DNA from: an uncultured Aquimarina sp.
GTDB taxonomy: Bacteria > Bacteroidota > Bacteroidia > Flavobacteriales > Flavobacteriaceae
Length of the DNA: 10,408 bases
Assembly: GCA_937958735.1 (NCBI GenBank)
Contig: CALGNG010000201.1
Location: 1 to 10,408 of the forward strand
Direction of reading: 5' to 3'
This document shows positions 1 through 6,823 of this stretch, one piece after another. A program made the translations under genes and the position numbers. How positions within the stretch are numbered: the stretch's first letter is position 1; the number at the start of each line of letters is the position of its first letter. Under the pieces are notes generated by a model, which saw only the letters and a list, made by a program, of their open reading frames with translations, ran no database searches and was not told the origin of the DNA.

Positions 1-92
1 ATGTAACACGTTTCCCTTATAACAATTTTTTATACCCAGAGGAGTGCGAAAATTATGCACAAATTAATAACGAAGAGGAATCTGAAGATTAA
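1..92 (+). CDS. C-terminal end of an unidentified protein (partial)
   Basis: Reading from base 3, an open frame of 29 codons runs to a TAA at 90-92. It gives a tail containing RFPYNNFLYPEECENY and ending in the acidic stretch NEEESED. The other two forward frames stop almost at once (bases 4-6 and 20-22). A strong palindromic terminator begins five bases after the stop, as expected at the true end of a gene. The start lies left of the window. I do not recognise the family from so short a tail, and an acidic C-terminus says nothing specific. The call rests on frame openness, protein-like composition and the terminator, so it is moderate at best. Confidence 0.5.
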   Translation, partial: VTRFPYNNFLYPEECENYAQINNEEESED

Positions 93-96
93 TTTA

Positions 97-136
97 TTTA
101 AATATTAGGGCTTTATATAAAGCCCTAATATTTAAA
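97..136. terminator. Bidirectional terminator, perfect 40-base palindrome
   Basis: The 20-base arms are exact reverse complements with the centre between 116 and 117. The GC-rich core is AGGGCTTTAT / ATAAAGCCCT, flanked by A/T-rich arms that supply the U-rich tail in either direction. It sits between two convergent genes, ending at 92 on the plus strand and 143 on the minus strand, so it probably serves both. In RNA the innermost bases would open to form the loop. Confidence 0.85.
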
Positions 137-142
137 CTAAAA

Positions 143-1114
143 TTACTGTTTTTTAAGGAAAGCACGAATTAGAGTAGAAGCCTCTTTAGGGTACTCTTCT
201 AACATAAAGTGTCCCCCATCAAAAAAGTGAGTCTCTACGTTTTTAAGATCTTTACTAAACGCTTCTCCTCCTTGTTTACTAAAAAACTTATCGTTTTGTC
301 CCCAAACAACCAATGTTGGAGGCTGGTGCTCTCTTAAATAAGCTTGCCATTCCGAATATTTTGCAATGTTAGTACCATAGTTATCCAATAGAGATAGTTG
401 TATTTTTCGTATGTCTTTTCTATCAAAAAAAGCCACATCGGATAAATATGATATCGGGTCTATTTTAGAGGGATCTGGAGCCCCCTCATAATACTGTGCT
501 TTAATTCCTTCTGCAGAAATCAAATGATCTTTAAATTTGGTAAGCCCTTCCAAATCGTTATTCTTCATTAAAACACTTAGGTGCTGGGGCCATTCTCCTA
601 GACCTTCCAAATACATATTTGCATTTTGCACAATTAAACCGCTTATTCGGTTTGGGTTAATGGTTGCCAGTCTCATCCCAATTGGCCCTCCGTAATCTTG
701 CATCATTACATAAAACTTATCCATTTTTAACGTTGTAACAAATTTATCCATTACAGACGTTATGTTTTTAAATGTATACTCAAATTGGTCCATTGCAGGA
801 GTATCACTAAAACCAAACCCTGGATAATCTGGCGCAATAATATGGTATTCGTTAGACAACTCCTTTATTACGTTCCTATACATATGCGACGACGATGGAA
901 AGCCGTGTAGCATTAAAATGGTTTCTAATTTGGGGTCTCCAGCTTCTCTATAAAAAATGGAAACACCGTCTATTTCTATTTGTTTGTGTTGTATCGCAGC
1001 ATACTTATTAACTACCGCAGCTATTTTTTCTTTTTCTGGAGCGTTTTCTTTTGGGCAGCTACAGGAAACAAGTAAAGCCATCGAAAAGACAATAGGGACT
1101 AGTATTTTTTTCAT
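143..1114 (-). CDS. Lipoprotein alpha/beta hydrolase with Asp nucleophile (epoxide hydrolase / haloalkane dehalogenase-like)
   Basis: A 323-residue alpha/beta hydrolase that probably acts while anchored to a membrane. Residues 1-18 form a lipoprotein signal ending in the lipobox LVSC, with Cys18 as the lipidated residue. Fold motifs follow in order: the oxyanion segment HGFP at 70-73, the nucleophile elbow MQDYGGPIG with Asp140, a likely acid Asp275 in WGQNDKFF, and the catalytic His302 in GGHFMLEE. An Asp nucleophile is typical of epoxide hydrolases and haloalkane dehalogenases rather than esterases. The Trp that usually follows Asp in dehalogenases is Tyr141 here, which argues against a classical dehalogenase. 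The substrate is unknown. The gene lies 56 bases downstream of a tetR gene, and an inverted repeat matching the one at the tetR promoter sits between them, so TetR control is likely. Confidence 0.85.
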   Translation of the reverse strand: MKKILVPIVFSMALLVSCSCPKENAPEKEKIAAVVNKYAAIQHKQIEIDGVSIFYREAGDPKLETILMLHGFPSSSHMYRNVIKELSNEYHIIAPDYPGFGFSDTPAMDQFEYTFKNITSVMDKFVTTLKMDKFYVMMQDYGGPIGMRLATINPNRISGLIVQNANMYLEGLGEWPQHLSVLMKNNDLEGLTKFKDHLISAEGIKAQYYEGAPDPSKIDPISYLSDVAFFDRKDIRKIQLSLLDNYGTNIAKYSEWQAYLREHQPPTLVVWGQNDKFFSKQGGEAFSKDLKNVETHFFDGGHFMLEEYPKEASTLIRAFLKKQ

Positions 1115-1134
1115 AATTTTTATTTTAATATTTT

Positions 1135-1156
1135 TTTTGTAATGTTTGTTACAAAA
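1135..1156. promoter_or_regulatory. Probable TetR operator upstream of the hydrolase gene
   Basis: An inverted repeat with 8-base perfect arms, TTTTGTAA and TTACAAAA, separated by six bases. It matches the repeat centred at 1796/1797 at 20 of 22 positions. It occupies the short gap between the tetR stop and the hydrolase start, ending 20 bases before the hydrolase ATG. A repressor bound here could block an internal promoter or a readthrough transcript. No convincing -7 element for a separate hydrolase promoter is visible. Confidence 0.7.
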
Positions 1157-1170
1157 TTTAAACTGAAAAT

Positions 1171-1755
1171 TTATTTTAATAATTCTAAATTCATATTTAT
1201 AATTTCCTCTATGTCCTTGCGGTTAGTATCGGTTCTTAAGGTTACATTTATACCATTCCAAAAAGTAATTAAATGTTTTGCTATTAATCTAGGCGACTTA
1301 TCTGGACTTAAATAACCTGCTTCTTGTGCTTTAGTTAATGCCTTCTCAAAGTTTTCTTCAAGATTACAAAGTAATTGTTCCGATATTTTTTTAGTTTCTT
1401 CATCAAGGTTTGTCATTTCTACAATTGCATTACCTAAATAGCATCCATTCCTTTTTTGTTGATCGGTAGTACTAAGCAATAATCTAAAAAAAAAGCGAAT
1501 AACTTCTATTGGATTTTCTGCTTGACTTAGTTTTTGGCTAAATTTTTCTGAGTTTGTTTTCGAAAACCGTAGCAACGATTTTTTATATAGTTCTTTTTTC
1601 CCGCCTTTAAACGACAAATAAAAACTACCCTGACCCACTTCCATAGCTTCCATAAGGTCTTTTGCAGAAGAGGATTTATACCCTTTACTCCAAAAAACTT
1701 GAGTCGCTTTTTCTATTAGCTTCTCCTCCTCATAATGCTTTGGTCTTCCTGCCAT
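1171..1755 (-). CDS. TetR/AcrR-family transcriptional regulator
   Basis: A 194-residue one-component repressor of typical TetR length. The N-terminus, from MAGRPKHYEEEKLIEKATQV, leads into a helix-turn-helix at about residues 27-46. The family signature GSFYLSFKGGKKELYKKSL follows at about 43-61. The C-terminal half, with an NGCYLGNAIVEM segment, is the ligand-binding and dimer domain; this version is common in regulators of detoxification and efflux genes. The inducer cannot be read from sequence. The gene is first of a leftward pair with the lipoprotein hydrolase. A near-perfect palindrome overlaps its own promoter and a second copy precedes the hydrolase, pointing to autorepression plus control of the hydrolase. 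The natural inducer may be a hydrolase substrate or a related compound; that is inference. Confidence 0.92.
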   Translation of the reverse strand: MAGRPKHYEEEKLIEKATQVFWSKGYKSSSAKDLMEAMEVGQGSFYLSFKGGKKELYKKSLLRFSKTNSEKFSQKLSQAENPIEVIRFFFRLLLSTTDQQKRNGCYLGNAIVEMTNLDEETKKISEQLLCNLEENFEKALTKAQEAGYLSPDKSPRLIAKHLITFWNGINVTLRTDTNRKDIEEIINMNLELLK

Positions 1756-1774
1756 TTTTTTATTTATAACATTA

Positions 1775-1806
1775 CAAATATATAATTTTGTAATGATTAT
1801 TACAAA
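1775..1806 (-). promoter_or_regulatory. Bacteroidota-type promoter of tetR
   Basis: On the minus strand a TTTG (1806-1803) is followed after 20 bases by TATATTTG (1782-1775), an exact match to the TAnnTTTG -7 element of Bacteroidota. Transcription would start roughly 10-15 bases before the tetR ATG. The operator palindrome covers the -33 element and most of the spacer, so bound repressor would exclude RNA polymerase. Confidence 0.6.
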
Positions 1807-1808
1807 AT
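1785..1808. promoter_or_regulatory. Probable TetR operator at the tetR promoter
   Basis: A perfect inverted repeat with 10-base arms, ATTTTGTAAT and ATTACAAAAT, separated by GATT. An extra half-site ATTACAAA lies at 1771-1778, overlapping the -7 element. TetR proteins bind such dyads as dimers. The position inside the promoter and the copy before the downstream hydrolase gene make operator function likely. Confidence 0.75.
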
Positions 1809-1967
1809 AGATTGTGTTTTATTTATTTCTGGATCAATAGTTCTATTTTTAAATACTCCCCATAAATAATTAAGATTAAAACAATTTTAATTTAGGTCAA
1901 AATTCGCAAGCTTTATATCTTGCATGCACAAAATTTATCCATTATAATTAAGCTTTAAATCCAACAC

Positions 1968-2732
1968 ATGAAGATTATCTCCTACAACGTAAATGGTATC
2001 CGTGCCGCTTTAAAAAAAGGATTTATTGACTGGTTAATTGCCGCTAATCCCGATGTATTATGTTTACAAGAAATTAAAGCGCAAGAAGATCAATTGGATC
2101 TTTCGGTTTTCCATGAAGCAGGCTATAAATATTGTTATTGGTATAGCGCACAAAAAAAAGGATATAGTGGTGTGGCTATCTTATCTAAAACAGAACCTAA
2201 GCATGTAGAGTACGGGACAGGTATAGAACATATGGATTTTGAAGGTAGAAATATTCGTGCAGATTTTGATGGTGTTTCGGTAATGAGCATGTATTTGCCA
2301 AGCGGAACTAATAGTGCTCGTTTATCTTATAAGTTTCAATATATGGACGATATTTTAGAATACCTTACTGCTCTAAGAAACGAAATTCCAAACTTAGTGG
2401 TTTGTGGAGACTACAATATTTGCCATGAAGCTATTGATATTCATGACCCCATACGTTTAAAAAACACCTCTGGCTTTTTACCAGAAGAACGCGAATGGCT
2501 AGCTAAATTTATAGATAGTGGATTTGTAGATTCGTACAGAGAATTTAATAACGAGCCTCATAACTATAGCTGGTGGAGTTACCGTGCCAATGCTAGAAAC
2601 AACAATAAAGGTTGGCGTATAGATTATAACATGGTTACCGCACCTTTAAAAGAAAAACTAACCAGAGCTACTATTTTACCCGAAGCAAAGCATAGCGACC
2701 ACTGCCCCATTGTAGTAGAGTTAGGTCTTTAG
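1968..2732 (+). CDS. xth: Exodeoxyribonuclease III (AP endonuclease)
   Basis: A 254-residue exonuclease III of the EEP superfamily, full length for the family. It cuts DNA 5' to abasic sites and removes 3' blocking groups in base excision repair in the cytoplasm. The active-site series is intact: Asn7 in SYNVNGIR, metal-binding Glu35 in LQEIKAQ, Tyr109 in MYLPSG, Asp148 and Asn150 in CGDYNICHE, Asp219 in WRIDY, and Asp244-His245 in HSDHCP. The ATG at 1968 is the natural start because the family begins within a few residues of the KIISYNVNGIR motif. The gene is transcribed away from tetR and appears to be a single-gene unit; no convincing promoter was found in the 160 bases before it. Confidence 0.96.
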   Translation: MKIISYNVNGIRAALKKGFIDWLIAANPDVLCLQEIKAQEDQLDLSVFHEAGYKYCYWYSAQKKGYSGVAILSKTEPKHVEYGTGIEHMDFEGRNIRADFDGVSVMSMYLPSGTNSARLSYKFQYMDDILEYLTALRNEIPNLVVCGDYNICHEAIDIHDPIRLKNTSGFLPEEREWLAKFIDSGFVDSYREFNNEPHNYSWWSYRANARNNNKGWRIDYNMVTAPLKEKLTRATILPEAKHSDHCPIVVELGL

Positions 2733-2744
2733 TACAAAAAATAG

Positions 2745-2794
2745 AAGCTGCCTAAAAGATAATGACAAACATACATTACACTTTTAAACAGCTT
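2745..2794. terminator. Possible weak bidirectional terminator between convergent genes
   Basis: Imperfect hairpin in the 84-base gap between xth and the orphan lipoprotein. AAGCTG pairs with CAGCTT, and TAAAAG pairs with CTTTTA, separated by matching two-base bulges. The loop is about 22 bases and there is no clean U-run, so function is uncertain. Confidence 0.3.
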
Positions 2795-2816
2795 TCTAAA
2801 CCAATCAATCTCCCCA

Positions 2817-3488
2817 CTAATTATTTTTAATTGCCTTAATAAAGACTTTATCTATTACTTTTTCTACAGTACTACTAGGAAAAGTAATATTTAATTGTAT
2901 ATCCCACTCGTTTGCGGAAATCTTATTTCCCTTAATACTTCCTATTAAAGCATCCGTACTTTCTTCAAAAGCACAAAAACATATTTTTCTCTGTATTATT
3001 TTAAGATCCCCTAATTCGTTATCGGCAAAAGAAAAGGTGTTAAGGTCTGAATCTATTTCGAATCGGATAACTTCTACAAACTCGTCGTCTGCTATTTCCA
3101 ATACATCTTCGGACTCGAACCTATATTCGAATACTAGATTTTCTCCTGACTCTATGGTCGAGAATTTAGGAATATTATTTTCTGCTGGAACAATGTTTAA
3201 ATTGCTGTTCTCAAAAAACTGAAAACTTACTTTTTCTTCTATTTTTTTAAAAACAGAAAAACAAGGGCCATCTTCTACCGTTATCCACTCGTTTTCTTCG
3301 CAAACAAATCCAACACCGTCTACGCAAACGCTTTTATCTTTACTGCTATCGCATTCGCAACCCATCGCATCTACGACAGCAGCTAATTCTACATTTCTAG
3401 TAGGCGAAAAACACAAAGGATTATCATCTTCGCTACTGCAAGAACTTAGAATTAATAATATACATGCTAACTTTAAAACATTTCTCAT
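2817..3488 (-). CDS. Cys-rich lipoprotein of unknown function
   Basis: A 223-residue protein I do not recognise. The N-terminus MRNVLKLACILLILSSC is a lipoprotein signal with Cys17 as the lipid site. The following SSEDD resembles the acidic export signal that sends lipoproteins to the cell surface in Flavobacteriia; surface location is therefore inferred. Residues about 26-76 hold six Cys (CFSP, MGCECD, SVCVD, FVCEE, GPCF), which suggests a small disulfide-stabilised module. The rest, about 80-223, is rich in alternating hydrophobic and acidic residues, as in a beta-sandwich, with a C-F-C pair near 170. It lies 83 bases downstream of the dioxygenase gene on the same strand and could share its transcript, but nothing links their functions. 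Confidence 0.75.
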   Translation of the reverse strand: MRNVLKLACILLILSSCSSEDDNPLCFSPTRNVELAAVVDAMGCECDSSKDKSVCVDGVGFVCEENEWITVEDGPCFSVFKKIEEKVSFQFFENSNLNIVPAENNIPKFSTIESGENLVFEYRFESEDVLEIADDEFVEVIRFEIDSDLNTFSFADNELGDLKIIQRKICFCAFEESTDALIGSIKGNKISANEWDIQLNITFPSSTVEKVIDKVFIKAIKNN

Positions 3489-3571
3489 AAAAAGGTGTTG
3501 GCTTTAATTATATAACTAAGAGCTCTAATTAAGAGAAAGGTTGCGTGAAGTTTTAAAAAAACACGTTTTTT

Positions 3572-4108
3572 TTATTCTGTAACAAAACGAGCATCCGCTT
3601 CCATTACTTCTTTACAGTTCGAACAAGTACGTAAATCTTCGCTACCGTAGAAATGTTTAAAATGCTTTAAAAAGTCTATTTCTATATCATTCAATTTAAA
3701 ATACACTTCGTAAAGCTTGGTATTGCAATGATCGCAAAACCACAGTAAACCATCTTCTGCTGGCAAGTCTTTTCTTTTTCTTTCTATAACCAAACCTATA
3801 GAGTCTTTGTGCCGCACAGGAGAATGAGGCACTTTTGCTGGGTGTAAATACATGTCTCCAGGACCTAATTGCATGGTTTTTTTAACTCCTTCTTCTTGTA
3901 TATGTACTTCTATGGTACCTTCTAGTTGGTAAAACAACTCCTCGGTTTCGTTATAATGATAATCTTTACGGGCATTAGGTCCTGCAACAATCATTACAAT
4001 ATAATCTCCTGCATCTTTATATAAATTTTTATTTCCCACAGGAGGTTTTAAAAGACCTCTATTTTCTTCTACCCACTGCAATAAATTAAATGGTGCTTGT
4101 ATAGACAT
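3572..4108 (-). CDS. nbaC: 3-Hydroxyanthranilate 3,4-dioxygenase
   Basis: A 178-residue cupin-fold iron dioxygenase that opens the ring of 3-hydroxyanthranilate. The product, 2-amino-3-carboxymuconate semialdehyde, leads to quinolinate and NAD or to further tryptophan breakdown. Residue numbers fall on those of characterised bacterial enzymes: iron ligands His51, Glu57 and His95, substrate-binding Arg47 and Arg99, and a Glu at 109 in VIERKRK. The C-terminal rubredoxin-like metal site is complete, with Cys125 and Cys128 in FCDHC and Cys162 and Cys165 in TCSNC. The protein is cytoplasmic and full length, and the start is supported by the family N-terminus (FNLLQWVEENR). No other kynurenine-pathway gene lies in the window, so the rest of the pathway must be elsewhere. 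Confidence 0.96.
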   Translation of the reverse strand: MSIQAPFNLLQWVEENRGLLKPPVGNKNLYKDAGDYIVMIVAGPNARKDYHYNETEELFYQLEGTIEVHIQEEGVKKTMQLGPGDMYLHPAKVPHSPVRHKDSIGLVIERKRKDLPAEDGLLWFCDHCNTKLYEVYFKLNDIEIDFLKHFKHFYGSEDLRTCSNCKEVMEADARFVTE

Positions 4109-4432
4109 AATTATTATTTAAAATCTTGTATTGTTCTATAAAATCAAGAAATAATCCATAGTTAAACGGTAAGTATTTCCTCTTCTTTTTAAATCTAAGG
4201 TACTAAATCGTTACAAAAAAATTAAACTACATTTCCTTAACAATTATTTGTTTTTCCTATTATTATACAAATTTCTTACAAGAAATAGCGTTTTTACACA
4301 AAATATCGATCTTCCGTAAAATATACTTGTTAAACTACGTAGCATAAATTAATCACAAAAACAAGACTATATATTATGATTATATACCTTTACACTACTG
4401 TAAAGTTATATTATTAATTACAAATATTAAAA
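4109..4432. other. AT-rich divergent intergenic region, 324 bases
   Basis: This gap separates the divergent dioxygenase and beta-helix genes and must hold both promoters. No coding frame is convincing. Possible -7 boxes that differ from TAnnTTTG at the last base are TACCTTTA at 4385-4392 (plus strand) and TAGATTTA on the minus strand near 4191. Neither has a well-spaced TTG partner. A 9-base sequence TTAAACTAC occurs twice (4222 and 4330), which may be chance. The clearest structure is the dyad at 4388-4405. Confidence 0.5.
4388..4405. promoter_or_regulatory. Inverted repeat in the leader of the beta-helix gene
   Basis: Perfect 7-base arms CTTTACA and TGTAAAG flank the four bases CTAC, ending 27 bases before the ATG. 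It overlaps a possible -7 box (TACCTTTA). It could be an operator for an unlinked regulator or a small mRNA hairpin. No regulator gene lies beside it. Confidence 0.4.
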
Positions 4433-6670
4433 ATGATATTACGTCCTAAATATTTTATCCTATTAGTTTCTATACTAACCTCCTTACACTTAAGTGCTAA
4501 AGATTATTATGTTTCTAAAGACGGTAATAACGATAATTCGGGTACAAAAGATGCCCCCTTTAAAACCATCCAAAAAGCCGCTAATGTAATGTCCTCTGGA
4601 GATACATGCTTTATTATGGAAGGAGTCTATAGGGAGCAAGTAACTGTTAAAAACAATAATGTTACTTTTCAAAACTATGATGGTGCCCATGTAACCGTAT
4701 CGGGTGCCGATTTAATTACGGGCTGGACTGCCTATAAAGATGGTATCTACCAAGCCGATTTTGATGGTGCCGAAACAGAATATTCTATGCTTTTTGCAGA
4801 AGGAAAACACGAGCAAATGGCACGTTGGCCAGATAACGAAACTTCTGAAATGATGGAGCTTCAAAATCCTAAAACAGGATATGCACGATGTAATAACAAA
4901 GTAGGTGGTGGTCCAACAAGAGATGTTACTTTTTTTGATGATCGCTTAAATAGTTTTCCTGTAAATCACTGGGAGGGCGGTATTTTTAGACAAGCTGGTC
5001 CTTCTATTAGAAATGCTAGAATGGGTATTGTAGCTTCTTCGAATGGTACAGATCTTAAAGTAACTCCTATTACCGATTTGTGGTTAACCGCAGATGGAGG
5101 AAACAAGCCTGGATCGGGAAATGGTTTTGGTTTTATATTACACCTAAATGCTTTAGATAGAGAAGGTGAATGGTTTGAACAGGATGACAAGATTTACTAC
5201 ATGCCTAGAGATGGTCAAGATCCTAACGACTTAGAAATTGAAGCTAAAAATAGACGATGGGCCTTTGTTATTAGAAACCAAAACAATGTTACTATTACAG
5301 GAATTAACATTAAGGCCGCTGCTTTAGAACTTAAAAACGCCTCTAATTGTAATGTAACCAAGTGTTCTGTAAAATACTTATTTCCATTTTTAGTAAGAAA
5401 AGGCTTTGGCGCTTCTTATACCGAACTAGGAGGTATTTTTATAAGCGGAAACAATAATACTTTTAAAGATTGTTATGTGGGCCATACTTGGGGTAACGCA
5501 TTTTCTATCCAAGATGGAAACCGCAACACTGTAGAAAATTGTCTTATAGAAGATATTGGATGGATTGGATTATTTACCGCTTCGGTACAAAATAGAGGTT
5601 TCGAAACTCAAATTATTAGAAACACCTTTGGTTCTAACGGAAGGTTCCACATTAGATCCGATAAAAAGATAGATATTTTAAACAACGACTTGTTTGATTG
5701 TATGAAGATGGGACAAGATGCTGGTTCTATACAAATAACCAATGGTGGGCGCGCAAATTATGGTAAAACCTTTGATATGGAAGGGGCGCAATTTGCTTAC
5801 AATAAAATACACGATAGTAGTACTATAGACTGGGATGGAAACAAACAATTTGTTTTGGCTTTTTACCTAGAAGGTTGCTCCAACTATACGGTACACCACA
5901 ACCTTATTTACAACATTAAAACCGATATTGTACCCGATGGGACTTTTGCATACCTAGGCCCAAGGTATACGTCTGTTGTAAATGCACATTACTACAACAA
6001 CACTATAGACAATATAGATTTTTATATGCGTGTTTGGAATAGAACGGAAGAGGCTGCCACTTTTGGAAACGGTAGTTTAACAAACGTTAGATTCTGGAAC
6101 AACTTAGTGGATGGTACGGCAAACGATTCTAACCTAGGTCGCCCTAATCTATTAATGGACATTAGTGTTATGAATGAGATGAAGTTTAATAGAGCCGAAG
6201 TAAATGGCCTTTTTAGAAATGCAACTAGAAATAATTACCAACTAAAAGCTGGAGCTGCTGCCATAGACCAAGGGCGTATTATACCTGGTTTTAGCGACGA
6301 CTTTGAAGGAGCTGCTCCCGATCTAGGTTGTTACGAGTTTGGACAACCTATCTGGACTGCTGGATCTACTACTACAGAGGAAAGCTTTGATAAGGTAATT
6401 ACAGATCCTACTTTATCTATAATAGATAACGAAAAGAAAAAGTTGACTTTCAATATTTTCCCTAACCCTGCGAAAGATCAAATTTTTTCCACTTTTGGAG
6501 ATACAAAAACTACCGTACAGATTTTTTCTCTAACAGGTAAAGAATTGGTAAACATTACCAATTACACTGCTAACGCACCTATAAATTTACAAAATTTTAG
6601 TGCAGGCTTATACATTATTAGAGTTAGCAACAAAACCAAAACGGCTACTGCCAACTTTATTAAAAACTAA
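4433..6670 (+). CDS. Secreted right-handed beta-helix protein with T9SS sorting domain
   Basis: A 745-residue secreted protein. Residues 1-22 are a Sec signal ending LSA. The mature chain opens with YYVSKDGNNDNSGTKDAPF and FKTIQKAANVMSSGDTCF, the DUF1565-like entry to a pectate-lyase-type beta-helix. Asn-rich coils, many with patterns such as GNNNTFKDC and NRNTVENC, continue to about residue 630. Residues 671-745 form a T9SS type A sorting domain: FNIFPNPAKDQ, then LTGKEL, then SAGLYIIRV, ending KTATANFIKN. It is thus exported by T9SS and probably attached to the surface or released. The fold suggests binding or cleavage of a polysaccharide, but I cannot assign a lyase or glycosidase family or name catalytic residues. 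It appears monocistronic, with no SusC/SusD pair nearby and a strong terminator after it. Confidence 0.88.
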   Translation: MILRPKYFILLVSILTSLHLSAKDYYVSKDGNNDNSGTKDAPFKTIQKAANVMSSGDTCFIMEGVYREQVTVKNNNVTFQNYDGAHVTVSGADLITGWTAYKDGIYQADFDGAETEYSMLFAEGKHEQMARWPDNETSEMMELQNPKTGYARCNNKVGGGPTRDVTFFDDRLNSFPVNHWEGGIFRQAGPSIRNARMGIVASSNGTDLKVTPITDLWLTADGGNKPGSGNGFGFILHLNALDREGEWFEQDDKIYYMPRDGQDPNDLEIEAKNRRWAFVIRNQNNVTITGINIKAAALELKNASNCNVTKCSVKYLFPFLVRKGFGASYTELGGIFISGNNNTFKDCYVGHTWGNAFSIQDGNRNTVENCLIEDIGWIGLFTASVQNRGFETQIIRNTFGSNGRFHIRSDKKIDILNNDLFDCMKMGQDAGSIQITNGGRANYGKTFDMEGAQFAYNKIHDSSTIDWDGNKQFVLAFYLEGCSNYTVHHNLIYNIKTDIVPDGTFAYLGPRYTSVVNAHYYNNTIDNIDFYMRVWNRTEEAATFGNGSLTNVRFWNNLVDGTANDSNLGRPNLLMDISVMNEMKFNRAEVNGLFRNATRNNYQLKAGAAAIDQGRIIPGFSDDFEGAAPDLGCYEFGQPIWTAGSTTTEESFDKVITDPTLSIIDNEKKKLTFNIFPNPAKDQIFSTFGDTKTTVQIFSLTGKELVNITNYTANAPINLQNFSAGLYIIRVSNKTKTATANFIKN

Positions 6671-6698
6671 TTCCCCAACCAATAATAACCCTTAATAC

Positions 6699-6738
6699 CC
6701 CTTTTTCTTTAGCTAAGCCTAAAGGAAAAGGGTTTTTT
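6699..6738 (+). terminator. Rho-independent terminator of the beta-helix gene
   Basis: Fourteen-base arms CCCTTTTTCTTTAG and CTAAAGGAAAAGGG pair completely in RNA apart from one G-U wobble, around a six-base loop. Six Ts follow directly. It starts 28 bases after the stop codon. Confidence 0.92.
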
Positions 6739-6823
6739 ATTAACTAAAAATTGCATAATATTGGTTTTAATTTCTTCGCTACCTCTTAGAATTTTAAATT
6801 ACATCCCATAAAACCAATTTATT

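Noticed and set aside
143..1755. TetR-hydrolase pair as a classical haloalkane dehalogenase operon
   Set aside because: The halide-stabilising Trp next to the nucleophile is Tyr, so the dehalogenase label is not supported.
1906..1923. GCAAG ... CTTGC inverted repeat before xth, as an operator
   Set aside because: Arms of only five bases, no second copy, and no regulator linked to it.
3555..3572. A/T hairpin with seven As, CACG and seven Ts at the end of the dioxygenase gene, as a terminator
   Set aside because: The stem is nearly all A-T with a two-base loop and overlaps the stop codon; such a hairpin is weak and common in AT-rich DNA.
4210..4218. GTTACAAAA half-site upstream of the dioxygenase gene, as a third TetR site
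   Set aside because: Only one half of the dyad is present; single half-sites are expected by chance in this composition.
4222..4338. Direct repeat TTAAACTAC (two copies) as iterons or regulator sites
   Set aside because: Two 9-base copies about 100 bases apart in AT-rich DNA are weak evidence, and nothing else supports function.
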